Source: Chromatiales bacterium
GTDB taxonomy: Bacteria; Pseudomonadota; Gammaproteobacteria; UBA6429
Length of the DNA stretch: 12,765 bases
Reading direction: 5' to 3'
Assembly: GCA_027076405.1 (NCBI GenBank)
Contig: JALTJN010000416.1
Span: 1 to 12,765 of the forward strand
Part shown: in pieces, positions 1 through 6,900 of the stretch
Numbering within the stretch: position 1 is the stretch's first letter
How the letters are laid out: each line of letters begins with the position of its first letter
Made by a program: the position numbers and the translations under genes
The notes under the pieces: model-generated
The model's input: only the letters and a program-made list of their open reading frames with translations
The model's database searches: none
What the model was told of the DNA's origin: nothing

Positions 1-127
1 GGGTGATAACGTACAAATGGAAGTGACTTTGATTGCGCCAATAGCAATGGAAGACGGCTTACGTTTTGCGATTCGTGAAGGTGGTCGTACTGTCGGTGCG
101 GGTGTTGTTGCGAAGGTAATTGAATAA
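1..127 (+). CDS. tuf: Elongation factor Tu, C-terminal end (partial, 5' cut by window)
   Basis: The reading frame from base 2 gives 41 residues and a TAA stop at 125-127. It starts [19 protein letters not shown] and ends [14 protein letters not shown], which is the end of domain 3 of EF-Tu. EF-Tu is the GTPase that carries aminoacyl-tRNA to the ribosomal A site. Only the last tenth of the protein is present, so the GTP-binding domain cannot be inspected. Its position before tRNA-Trp, secE and nusG matches the tufB locus of gammaproteobacteria. A hairpin terminator follows the stop at once. Identification is secure; whether this is one of two tuf copies cannot be seen here. Confidence 0.97.
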   Translation, partial: GDNVQMEVTLIAPIAMEDGLRFAIREGGRTVGAGVVAKVIE

Positions 128-128
128 A

Positions 129-176
129 CAAACATAATAATAAGCTTGTTGCGAAAGCAGCAGGCTTTTATGTTTG
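129..176 (+). terminator. Probable rho-independent terminator after tuf
   Basis: Bases 142-152 pair with 157-167 in an 11-bp stem (two G-U pairs) capped by a GAAA tetraloop, followed by TTTTATGTTT. An outer arm, CAAACATAA (129-137), is an exact reverse complement of TTATGTTTG (168-176), separated from the inner stem by a 4-nt bulge on the left side. The T-tract is interrupted by A and G, so termination may be partial. That would let transcription run on into tRNA-Trp and secE, for which I see no good promoter. Confidence 0.72.
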
Positions 177-190
177 CATTAAAAGAGTAT

Positions 191-266
<76 letters not shown>

Positions 267-349
267 TTCCTTAGATAGATGGGGGAGTGGCATATTAAAT
301 TGAAACAACCGGGTTAAATTAAGTTGGTTTTTTTAGAGCTAAATATAAG

Positions 350-697
350 ATGCTAGATAAAATTAAATTACTTGTTGCTATTGGATTAATTGCAGCGGGT
401 ATTACAGGCTTTTACATGTACGCGGAAGAGGCTTTGCTTTACCGCGTTTTGGCGTTATTGGTCGTTTTTATTATTGCATTTGCTATCAGTTTAAAAACTG
501 AAATTGGCTTAAATACTTGGAACTTTGGTCGCAGTGCTATTTTGGAAGTGCGTAAAGCAGTTTGGCCGACGCGTCAGGAAACAATTCAGGCGACATTAAT
601 GGTGATGGTCATGGTAATAATCATGGGTATCATTCTTTGGCTTTTTGACATGCTGTTGTTATCAGCTGTACAAATGCTCACCGGTCAGGGAGGCTAG
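350..697 (+). CDS. secE: Preprotein translocase subunit SecE
   Basis: SecE is the small essential inner-membrane subunit that clamps SecY in the SecYEG protein-export channel. The 115-residue product has three hydrophobic segments at about residues 5-24, 29-47 and 83-107. This is the three-helix form found in gammaproteobacteria; many other bacteria have only the last helix. The family signature, an amphipathic helix followed by [12 protein letters not shown], lies at about residues 67-78 just before the last membrane span. E. coli SecE is about 127 residues, so the N-terminus here is slightly shorter. ATG 350 is chosen because an in-frame stop lies at 320-322 with no other start codon between; its Shine-Dalgarno sequence is weak. 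nusG follows 5 bp after the stop, so the two are surely co-transcribed. The 83 bases between tRNA-Trp and this gene show only a T7 run and no clear promoter. Confidence 0.96.
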   Translation: MLDKIKLLVAIGLIAAGITGFYMYAEEALLYRVLALLVVFIIAFAISLKTEIGLNTWNFGRSAILEVRKAVWPTRQETIQATLMVMVMVIIMGIILWLFDMLLLSAVQMLTGQGG

Positions 698-702
698 AAG
701 CA

Positions 703-1236
703 ATGGCTTTACGTTGGTATGTAGTTCATGCGTATTCTGGTTTTGAGCAACAGGTTATTCGGTCTTTAGACGAGCGAATCAAGTTAGCTGGAATGGAAGA
801 TAAGTTTGGCGAGATTTTAGTGCCGACGGAAGAAGTTGTTGAAATGCGTGATGGTCAAAAACGTAAGAGTTCACGCAAGTTTTTCCCGGGTTACGTCCTT
901 ATTCAAATGGATATGGATGATGATTCTTGGCATTTAGTTAAAGATGCACCTAAGGTAATGGGTTTCATTGGTGGTACTAGTGATAAACCTGCTGCCATTA
1001 CAGAAAAAGAAGCGGATGCTATTTTAAATCGTGTTCAAGAAGGTGCAGAGAAGCCGCGGCCTAAAGTGTTATTTGAGCCAGGTGAAGTGGTTCGTATTAA
1101 TGACGGTCCCTTTAATGACTTTAATGGTGTCGTAGAAGAAGTGGATTACGATAAGAGTCGTTTACGTGTTGAAGTTTCGATCTTTGGTCGCTCAACACCG
1201 GTTGATTTAGAGTTCAGCCAAGTCGAAAAAGGCTAG
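703..1236 (+). CDS. nusG: Transcription termination/antitermination protein NusG
   Basis: NusG binds the RNA polymerase clamp, raises elongation rate, and through its second domain contacts Rho or ribosomal protein S10. The 177-residue product shows the NGN domain (about residues 1-118), beginning [15 protein letters not shown] and including [13 protein letters not shown], which forms the RNAP-binding face. A KOW domain (about 124-177) follows, with the motif [20 protein letters not shown]. Length is close to the 181 residues of E. coli NusG. The Shine-Dalgarno GGGAGG (688-693) lies inside the last codons of secE, indicating translational coupling. The gene is followed directly by a strong hairpin at 1245-1283, which separates it from rplK. 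Confidence 0.98.
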   Translation: MALRWYVVHAYSGFEQQVIRSLDERIKLAGMEDKFGEILVPTEEVVEMRDGQKRKSSRKFFPGYVLIQMDMDDDSWHLVKDAPKVMGFIGGTSDKPAAITEKEADAILNRVQEGAEKPRPKVLFEPGEVVRINDGPFNDFNGVVEEVDYDKSRLRVEVSIFGRSTPVDLEFSQVEKG

Positions 1237-1244
1237 ATTTAAAA

Positions 1245-1283
1245 TGTAGGTCGGCCTTCAGGCCGACCTACAATATATTTTTT
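1245..1283 (+). terminator. Perfect 12-bp hairpin with T6 tract; probable terminator, REP-like palindrome
   Basis: TGTAGGTCGGCC (1245-1256) is an exact reverse complement of GGCCGACCTACA (1261-1272), with a TTCA loop at 1257-1260. A T6 run at 1278-1283 follows after ATATA. It lies 8 bp after the nusG stop and reads as a rho-independent terminator or attenuator. Palindromes of the type GTAGGTCGG-CTTCAG-CCGACCTAC are known as dispersed, multi-copy intergenic repeats in many gammaproteobacterial genomes. The GC-rich stem stands out in this AT-rich spacer, so it may be a repeat copy that serves as a terminator. I cannot count copies from one window. Confidence 0.75.
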
Positions 1284-1290
1284 GTAACAG

Positions 1291-1324
1291 GGGAGGTGAG
1301 TTTTAACGCTCATCGTTTGTACCC
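1291..1324 (+). promoter_or_regulatory. Candidate L1-binding leader hairpin upstream of rplK
   Basis: GGTGAG (1295-1300) pairs with CTCATC (1309-1314), including one G-U pair, around the loop TTTTAACG. An outer GGG (1291-1293) can pair with CCC (1322-1324). The purine-rich strand GGGGAGGTGAG sits about 45 bases before the rplK start. In E. coli, free L1 represses the rplK-rplA mRNA by binding a 23S rRNA-like structure in this leader, so position and shape fit. I did not identify the L1 consensus with certainty, and no convincing promoter is visible in this spacer. Confidence 0.4.
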
Positions 1325-1344
1325 ACATTTAGGAGTTAATACTC

Positions 1345-1776
1345 ATGGCTAAGAAAGTCGAAGCGTACATCAAATTGCAGGTACCTGCACAAGATGCAAA
1401 TCCAAGTCCACCGGTTGGTCCTGCTTTAGGTCAGCATGGTGTGAACATCATGGAATTCTGTAAAGCGTTTAATGCGCAGACTCAGGAACTTGAAAAAGGT
1501 ATGCCTGTTCCTGTTGTTATTACCGTTTATAACGACCGCAGTTTCACATTTATTAAGAAAACACCACCAGCATCAATTTTATTATTGAAAGCTGCGGGCC
1601 TTAAATCAGGTTCTGGTGTGCCTAATCGCGATAAAGTGGGAAAAGTTACTCGCGCGCAATTAGAAGAAATCGTTAAAACAAAACAACCCGATTTAACTGC
1701 CGCCGATATGGATGCAGGTGTTCGTACTATCGCAGGTACTGCGCGTAGTATGGGTATTGAAACGGAGGGTGTGTAA
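1345..1776 (+). CDS. rplK: 50S ribosomal protein L11
   Basis: L11 binds the GTPase-associated region of 23S rRNA with the L10-L12 stalk and is needed for RelA activation on stalled ribosomes. The 143-residue protein has the usual length. It opens with [20 protein letters not shown], and [20 protein letters not shown] at about residues 21-40 is the proline-rich N-terminal region bound by thiopeptide antibiotics. The C-terminal rRNA-binding domain carries [20 protein letters not shown] and ends [16 protein letters not shown] 1345 has the Shine-Dalgarno AGGAG (1331-1335) at good spacing. The TAA stop is followed immediately by the ATG of rplA, so the two are translationally coupled. Confidence 0.98.
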   Translation: MAKKVEAYIKLQVPAQDANPSPPVGPALGQHGVNIMEFCKAFNAQTQELEKGMPVPVVITVYNDRSFTFIKKTPPASILLLKAAGLKSGSGVPNRDKVGKVTRAQLEEIVKTKQPDLTAADMDAGVRTIAGTARSMGIETEGV

Positions 1777-2478
1777 ATGGCTAAGTTAAATAAGCGCCAG
1801 AAGGCAATTGCTGAAAAATTAGAGCAAGGTAAAGCGTACGCGGTTACAGATGCAATGGCATTAGTAAAAGACATGCCTAAAGTAAAGTTTACTGAATCAG
1901 TTGATGTTGCGATTAAACTGGGTGTTGATCCTCGTAAATCGGATCAAGTTGTTCGTAGCGCAACGGTTTTACCACACGGTACAGGTAAAACGGTTCGTGT
2001 TGCTGTTTTCACTCAAGGTGAAAATGCTGAAAAAGCAAAAGCAGCAGGAGCGGATGTTGTTGGTTTTGAAGATTTAGCGGAAGACGTTAAAAAAGGCAAT
2101 ATGGATTTTGATGTTGTTATCGCCACTCCTGATGCAATGCGTATTGTTGGTCAGTTAGGTCAAATTTTAGGACCTCGTGGTTTAATGCCGAATCCAAAAG
2201 TTGGCACAGTGACACCAGATGTTGTGACTGCAGTTACTAATGCTAAGTCAGGTCAGGTTCGTTACCGTACTGATAAGGCTGGTATTATTCATTGCCCGAT
2301 TGGTAATGTTGATTTTGACGCAAAAACATTAACAGAAAATTTAGAAGCTTTGCTGACAGATTTGAAAAAGATCAAACCTGCTTCAGCGAAGGGTCAATAT
2401 CTTAAAAAGATATCTGTTTCCAGCACAATGGGACCGGGCATCTTGATTGATCAGGCTACGTTAGCGTCAGCTAAATAG
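1777..2478 (+). CDS. rplA: 50S ribosomal protein L1
   Basis: L1 forms the mobile L1 stalk next to the E site and, when free, represses its own rplK-rplA mRNA. The product is 233 residues, the usual length. The hallmark [18 protein letters not shown] lies at about residues 131-148, and the two-domain L1 pattern is intact, from [15 protein letters not shown] at the start to [16 protein letters not shown] near the end. The start codon abuts the rplK stop. The Shine-Dalgarno GGAGG lies in the last codons of rplK. The stop at 2476-2478 is followed by the 312-bp structured leader of rplJ. Confidence 0.98.
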   Translation: MAKLNKRQKAIAEKLEQGKAYAVTDAMALVKDMPKVKFTESVDVAIKLGVDPRKSDQVVRSATVLPHGTGKTVRVAVFTQGENAEKAKAAGADVVGFEDLAEDVKKGNMDFDVVIATPDAMRIVGQLGQILGPRGLMPNPKVGTVTPDVVTAVTNAKSGQVRYRTDKAGIIHCPIGNVDFDAKTLTENLEALLTDLKKIKPASAKGQYLKKISVSSTMGPGILIDQATLASAK

Positions 2479-2567
2479 ATTAGATGCAAAACCATGCTTT
2501 GCATGCTTTGTAGAAAGAACTTTGGGGCGGCTGTTATACCTTTTGGGTAGAGCAGCTTCCATCAAAG

Positions 2568-2647
2568 ACCGTGGGTGTGAAGTACCTACTATTTTAATAG
2601 CTAAAGTACTTTATTAAACAAACGAAAGTTTGGCCGACGCAGATGGT
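2568..2647 (+). ncRNA. Kink-turn-like core of the L10 leader (predicted L10(L12)4 binding site)
   Basis: ACC (2568-2570) pairs with GGT (2645-2647). GT (2571-2572) pairs with AC (2637-2638) and GG (2574-2575) with CC (2634-2635), with one G-G mismatch. The one-sided CAGAT segment (2640-2644) makes an asymmetric internal loop like the kink-turn reported for L10 leaders. Inside this closing helix are two hairpins, 2580-2611 and the GAAA-capped 2619-2632. This is a by-eye fold; the match to the known leader rests on the GACCG...ACGCAGATGGT pattern. Confidence 0.65.
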
Positions 2648-2687
2648 GCTCTAGAATAGATAAAATCGTTACAGACGTAAATCTTTC

Positions 2688-2740
2688 TGGACACTGTTAT
2701 TAAGCGTGAAATATTTATGTTTAATATTTCACATTGTCCA
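2688..2740 (+). promoter_or_regulatory. Two-step hairpin in the rplJ leader
   Basis: GTGAAATATT (2706-2715) pairs perfectly with AATATTTCAC (2723-2732) around a 7-nt loop. An outer arm TGGACA (2688-2693) pairs with TGTCCA (2735-2740). It sits between the kink-turn core and the hairpin next to the rplJ ribosome binding site, and could pass L10 binding on to the start region. There is no T-run after it, so it is not a simple terminator. Confidence 0.6.
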
Positions 2741-2742
2741 AT

Positions 2743-2781
2743 AATAGAAAAAGGTTCGCCTTATTCTATTTATTAATGAGG
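2743..2781 (+). promoter_or_regulatory. RBS-proximal hairpin and Shine-Dalgarno of rplJ
   Basis: AATAGAAAAAGG (2743-2754) pairs with CCTTATTCTATT (2759-2770) with a single A-A mismatch and a TTCG tetraloop. The Shine-Dalgarno GAGG (2778-2781) lies just outside the stem and is 9 bases before the GTG start at 2791. This geometry keeps the ribosome binding site open unless the leader refolds, which suits translational control of rplJ by L10. Confidence 0.65.
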
Positions 2782-2790
2782 TAAGTTCAC

Positions 2791-3318
2791 GTGGCACTTA
2801 GTTTTACTGAAAAAGAAGCTATCGTCGCTGAAGTTGCTGAAATTGCAAACAGTGCTTTTTCTGTTGTAGTAGCAGAATACGCTGGGCTTGAGTCTGTTGA
2901 TATGGACGACCTTCGTGCGAAATCACGCGAAGGTGGTGTATGTCTTCGAGTTATAAAAAATACTCTTGCTCGCCGCGCACTAGAAGGAACGGACTTCGCT
3001 TGTTTACAAGATTCTCTTGTAGGCCCTGTTGTAATGGCATTTTCTCAGGAAGATCCCGGCGCAGCAGCACGCGTAGTTAAAGACTTTACTAAGGAAAACG
3101 ATAAGCTGGTAGTTAAAGCATTATCAATCAGTGGCCAGTTGCTTGAAGCATCTGAGCTAGATCGTTTAGCGAAACTACCGACCAAAGATCAGGCTATCAG
3201 CATGCTCATGTCGGTTATGCAAGCACCTATTACCAAGCTTGCGCGTACGCTTAATGAAGTTCCAGGTAAGTTGGTCCGCACTGTTGCCGCAATTCGCGAT
3301 GATAAGCAAGCTGCTTAA
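2791..3318 (+). CDS. rplJ: 50S ribosomal protein L10 (GTG start)
   Basis: L10 is the base of the ribosomal stalk: it binds 23S rRNA with its N-terminal domain and carries L7/L12 dimers on its C-terminal helix. The 175-residue product begins MALSFTEKEAIVAEVAEIAN and contains RVIKNTLARRALEGTDF (about residues 54-70) and LVGPVVMAFSQEDPGAAARV, both typical of L10. The C-terminal helix from about residue 131 (KLPTKDQAISMLMSVMQAPI) would hold the L12 dimers. It is about ten residues longer than E. coli L10. The GTG start is fixed by the GAGG Shine-Dalgarno and by the conserved N-terminus, and a weaker start codon fits a tightly regulated gene. rplL follows after 52 bp. Confidence 0.97.
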   Translation: MALSFTEKEAIVAEVAEIANSAFSVVVAEYAGLESVDMDDLRAKSREGGVCLRVIKNTLARRALEGTDFACLQDSLVGPVVMAFSQEDPGAAARVVKDFTKENDKLVVKALSISGQLLEASELDRLAKLPTKDQAISMLMSVMQAPITKLARTLNEVPGKLVRTVAAIRDDKQAA

Positions 3319-3329
3319 TTAAGCTGCTT
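3308..3329. repeat. Near-perfect 22-bp palindrome across the rplJ stop codon
   Basis: AAGCTGCTTAATTAAGCTGCTT reads as an inverted repeat with one T-T mismatch in each half; its centre GCTTAATTAAGC (3313-3324) is exact. The same bases also make a 10-bp direct repeat, AAGCTGCTTA, at 3308-3317 and 3321-3330. It spans the rplJ stop (TAA 3316-3318) and lies about 40 bp before rplL. As RNA it gives a short hairpin with an AATT loop and no T-run. It could affect rplJ-rplL coupling or may be chance. Confidence 0.5.
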
Positions 3330-3370
3330 AAAACGAACTGAAAGTTTAAAAATATTTTAGGAGATTTAAA

Positions 3371-3748
3371 ATGGCTGTTTCTAAAGACGATATCTTAGAG
3401 TCGATCAGCGCTATGTCTGTAATGGACGTTGTTGAGTTAATCGAAGCTATGGAAGAAAAATTTGGCGTATCTGCAGCTGCTGCTGTAGCTGCTGCTCCTG
3501 CTGCAGGCGGAGACGCTGGTGGCGCTGCTGCTGAGAAAGATGAATTTGACGTTATCTTAACTGGCTTCGGTGAGAAGAAAGTTGCAGTAATCAAAGCGGT
3601 ACGTGGTATCACTGGTCTTGGCTTGAAAGAAGCGAAAGACATGGTTGAAGCTGCACCTTCTGCTGTTAAAGAAGGCGTTACAAAAGCTGAAGCTGAAGAT
3701 GTACAGAAGCAATTGGAAGAAGCTGGCGCATCTGTCGAGCTTAAATAA
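3371..3748 (+). CDS. rplL: 50S ribosomal protein L7/L12
   Basis: L7/L12 is the multi-copy stalk protein that recruits and stimulates translational GTPases. The 125-residue product has the three expected parts: an N-terminal dimerisation and L10-binding domain (about residues 1-33), a flexible Ala/Gly-rich hinge (about 34-53, [13 protein letters not shown]), and the C-terminal GTPase-contact domain (about 54-125) with [20 protein letters not shown]. The Shine-Dalgarno AGGAG (3359-3363) is strong and close to ideal spacing, consistent with this protein being made in excess over L10. Downstream lies a structured spacer that probably lowers transcription into rpoB. Confidence 0.98.
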   Translation: MAVSKDDILESISAMSVMDVVELIEAMEEKFGVSAAAAVAAAPAAGGDAGGAAAEKDEFDVILTGFGEKKVAVIKAVRGITGLGLKEAKDMVEAAPSAVKEGVTKAEAEDVQKQLEEAGASVELK

Positions 3749-3840
3749 TTGCGACTTAGTCTGCGTTTATATGTAACAAACCTGATTGCTTATTTTAGCT
3801 CTCAGGTTTGCCTGCATGTTATAAACAGCGCAGACGCAAT
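3748..3840 (+). promoter_or_regulatory. Long-range RNA helix after rplL; candidate RNase III processing region
   Basis: Nested arms pair across 93 bases: ATTGCG (3748-3753) with CGCAAT (3835-3840), TCTGCG (3760-3765) with CGCAGA (3829-3834), TTTATA (3766-3771) with TATAAA (3820-3825), and CAAACCTG (3777-3784) with CAGGTTTG (3803-3810). An inner GCT/AGC pair sits in the loop. Bulges are ACTTAG on the left and CAG on the right. E. coli has an RNase III cleavage structure in the same rplL-rpoB gap, so the same role is inferred here. Confidence 0.6.
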
Positions 3841-3850
3841 AAAGATATAA

Positions 3851-3898
3851 ACAATAGGCTGGTAACCGGAAGGGTACCGGCCTGTTGTGTCTTCTTTA
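3851..3898 (+). terminator. Attenuator-like hairpin in the rplL-rpoB spacer
   Basis: Bases 3851-3864 (ACAATAGGCTGGTA) pair with 3875-3888 (TACCGGCCTGTTGT) over 14 bp with two G-U pairs, and CC/GG can continue the stem inward past a bulged A. The following GTCTTCTTTAT is T-rich but broken, so partial termination is more likely than full. In E. coli an attenuator in this position reduces rpoBC transcription relative to the ribosomal protein genes, and the same job is inferred here. Confidence 0.65.
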
Positions 3899-3938
3899 TA
3901 AATATTATTATTTATAAAGAATTAATTGAATTTTTTTT
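3892..3938 (+). terminator. Second, AT-rich hairpin followed by a T8 tract before rpoB
   Basis: TTCTTTATAAATA (3892-3904) is an exact reverse complement of TATTTATAAAGAA (3909-3921), with the loop TTAT. A T8 tract (3931-3938) follows, but 9 bases after the stem, too far for a classic terminator. The stem is almost all A-T pairs. It begins directly after the attenuator-like hairpin, so the two may act together or compete in folding. The rpoB Shine-Dalgarno lies about 20 bases further on. Confidence 0.45.
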
Positions 3939-3966
3939 AGGCTAACTGCTAAGAGCAAGGTGTCTG

Positions 3967-6900
3967 ATGGCTTACTCATTTACAGAAAAAAAACGGATTC
4001 GTAAATATTTTGGTAAACGTGCCGAAGTTTTAGAAATCCCCTATTTATTAGCAACGCAAATAGAATCATATCGTGGTTTTTTGCAACAGGATGTTCCTGC
4101 TGAAAAACTTAAAGATCAGGGTTTGCATGCTGCATTTAAGTCGGTATTTCCTATTGTCAGTTATTCCGGTAATGCTGCACTTGAATATGTCGGTTATCGT
4201 TTAGGCACACCTGTTTTTGATGTTAAAGAATGCCAATTGCGAGGAGTCACTTACTCTGCGCCATTACGCGTTAAGGTTCGCTTGATTATCTATGATAAAG
4301 AAGTGAAAACCCCAACAGTTAAAGATATTCGCGAACAGGAAGTCTACATGGGTGAAATTCCACTCATGACAGATAACGGTACTTTCGTTATCAATGGTAC
4401 TGAGCGCGTTATTGTTTCTCAGTTACACCGTTCTCCAGGTGTATTTTTTGACCATGATAAAGGCAAGACCCATTCTTCGGGTAAATTGTTATTTAATGCT
4501 CGTGTTATTCCTTATCGTGGTTCATGGCTAGATTTTGAATTTGATCCAAAAGATGCGTTATTTACACGTATCGATCGCCGTCGTAAATTACCGGTTACTA
4601 TTCTGTTGCGTGCTTTAGGCTACAACAACGAAGAAATGCTGGATATGTTCTTTGAAAAGACCAGCTTTGCAGCAGCTAAAGAAGGCTTTGATATGACCTT
4701 GGTGCCGGAACGCTTGCGTGGTGAGTCGGCAACATTTGATATTAAAATCAAGAGCAAGGTTATTGTTGAAGAAGGTCGCCGTATAACAGCACGTCATATT
4801 CGTGAGCTTGAAAAAGCCGGTGTGACAGCCTTGAATGTGCCAGAAGATTATCTTTATGAAAAGCGCATGGCGAATGACATTATCAACAAAGAAACAGGTG
4901 AAATTGTTGCCTCAGCAAATCAGGAAATTACGCCAGAACTTGTTGAGTTATTAAAAGAAGCAGATATCAAAGAGTTTGATACTATTTTCACTAATGATTT
5001 AGATCATGGTGCATATATTTCAACAACATTGGATATTGACCCAAGTACCACTCAACTTGAAGCGCAAATTGAAATTTATCGTATGATGCGTCCGGGTGAG
5101 CCACCAACTAAAGATTCTGCTGAAAATTTATTTAAGAATTTATTCTTTAGTTCTGAACGTTATGATCTTTCAACCGTTGGTCGAATGAAGTTTAACCGTC
5201 GGGTTGGTCGTGAAGAAGTTGAAGGTGAAGGGACTTTATCTAACGAAGATATTCTTGCTGTTATTAAAACATTGATTGATATCCGTGATGGCCGCGGTGT
5301 TGTTGATGATATCGATCACTTGGGTAATCGTCGTATTCGTTCTGTTGGTGAAATGGCAGAAAATCAATTCCGTGTTGGTGTTGTTCGTGTTGAACGTGCA
5401 GTTAAAGAGCGTTTAACTTTAGCTGAAGCGGATAACCTGATGCCGCAGGAAATGATTAACGCAAAACCGGTTTCTGCAGCAGTGAAAGAATTCTTTGGCT
5501 CAAGCCAGCTTTCACAGTTCATGGATCAAAATAATCCATTATCTGAAATCACTCACAAGCGTCGTATTTCTGCATTAGGCCCCGGTGGTCTGACGCGTGA
5601 ACGTGCCGGTTTTGAAGTTCGTGACGTACATCCAACGCATTATGGCCGGGTTTGCCCGATTGAAACACCTGAGGGACCAAACATTGGTTTGATTAACTCA
5701 CTTTCAATCTATGCCAGAACAAATGAGTATGGCTTCCTTGAAACACCATACCGTAAAGTCATTAAAGGTAAGGTTACCGATGAAGTTGAATATTTATCGG
5801 CGATTAATGAAAGTGAATATGTTATTGCACAGGCAAATGCCGGCGTTGATAGCAAAAATAAATTAACTGACGAGATGGTGCCATGTCGTCATAAAAATGA
5901 ATTTACTATCGCTAATCCGGAAGATGTGAATTATATGGATGTATCATCGAGACAGATTGTTTCGGTTGCTGCTGCATTGATTCCGTTCCTTGAACATGAT
6001 GATGCTAACCGTGCCTTGATGGGTTCAAACATGCAACGTCAGGCAGTACCTGTCTTATGTGCTGAAAAGCCATTAGTCGGTACAGGTATTGAACGTACTG
6101 TTGCGGTTGATTCAGGTGTCACCGTTGTTGCCAAGCGTGGTGGTATTGTTGATTCAGTAGATGCAAGTCGTATTGTGATTCGTGTTAATGATGATGAAAC
6201 AACAGCAGGCGAATCAGGTGTTGATATTTATAACCTGACAAAATATACCCGTTCAAATCAAAATACCTGTATTAACCAGCGTCCACTGGTAACACCGGGT
6301 ATTAAAATTGAACGTGGCGATGTTATGGCTGATGGTCCTTCAACCGATATGGGTGAATTGGCATTAGGTCAAAACATGTTGGTAGCCTTCACACCCTGGA
6401 ATGGCTATAACTTTGAAGATTCTATCTTGATCTCGGAACGTGTTGTTCAGGAAGATCGTTTTACTTCAATTCACATTCAGGAATTAACTTGTGTCGCTCG
6501 TGATACTAAATTAGGTTCTGAAGAAATTACCGGTGATATTCCAAATGTCGGTGAAGCTGCATTATCTAAATTAGATGAGGCCGGCATTGTATACATTGGT
6601 GCAGAAGTTAAGCCGGGTGATATTCTTGTTGGTAAGGTTACGCCAAAAGGTGAAACTCAGTTAACGCCGGAAGAAAAGCTCCTGCGCGCTATCTTTGGTG
6701 AAAAAGCCTCTGACGTAAAAGATACATCACTACGCGTTTCAGGCAGTACGTCAGGTGTGGTCATTGATGTTCAGGTGTTCACGCGTGACGGTTTAGAAAA
6801 AGATTCCCGCGCTCAATCAATTGAAGATGCTGAAATGGAGAAAATCCGTAAAGACTTCAATGATCAGCGTCGTATTATGGAAGGTGATACCTACGCACGT

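Larger units (their letters stand above)
2479..2790 (+). promoter_or_regulatory. Structured rplJ leader (L10 leader type), autoregulatory mRNA region
   Basis: This 312-bp stretch contains no gene but several stable stems: CATGC/GCATG at 2493-2505; GCTG..TACC/GGTA..CAGC at 2530-2556; AAGTAC/GTACTT at 2580-2611; CAAAC-GAAA-GTTTG at 2619-2632; a two-step hairpin at 2688-2740; and an RBS-proximal hairpin at 2743-2770. The pattern AGACCGTGGG...GGCCGACGCAGATGGT resembles the conserved core of the gammaproteobacterial L10 leader, where the L10-L12 complex binds and represses rplJ-rplL translation. Position and structure support that role. No convincing promoter was found within it, although E. coli has one in the equivalent gap. 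Confidence 0.8.

Noticed and set aside
307..337. AACC/GGTT hairpin with T7 run upstream of secE as terminator
   Set aside because: Only 4 bp of stem around a 15-nt loop; too weak to support a terminator.
300..349. Possible promoter for secE (TTGAAA at 300-305; TATAAG at 344-349)
   Set aside because: No -10 box lies at 16-18 bases from TTGAAA, and TATAAG abuts the start codon with no -35 at the right distance.
1296..1352. GTG-started 18-codon frame in the rplK leader, overlapping the rplK start
   Set aside because: The purine run GGGGAGG directly abuts and overlaps the GTG with no spacing, so initiation is unlikely.
1527..1874. 115-codon open frame on the minus strand across rplK and rplA
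   Set aside because: It lies antisense to two clear ribosomal protein genes, matches no family I recognise and has no ribosome binding site; it is a shadow of the coding bias. The same holds for the other minus-strand frames opposite rplL, rpoB and rpoC.
2484..2513. Nine-codon ORF (MQNHALHAL) at the start of the rplJ leader
   Set aside because: No Shine-Dalgarno precedes it, and its sequence is explained by the CATGC/GCATG hairpin it overlaps.
2499..2530. Possible rplJ promoter with TTGCAT as -35
   Set aside because: At 17 bases downstream the sequence is TTGGGG-like and G-rich, so there is no -10 box.
3885..3914. Possible promoter for rpoB (TTGTGT with TATTTA 18 bases downstream)
   Set aside because: Both boxes are poor and lie within two hairpin stems; any A-T rich stretch here would give a similar match.
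5491..5571. Possible rifampicin-resistance change in rpoB
   Set aside because: All the common resistance positions checked (D520, H530, S535 and the [14 protein letters not shown] core) are wild type.
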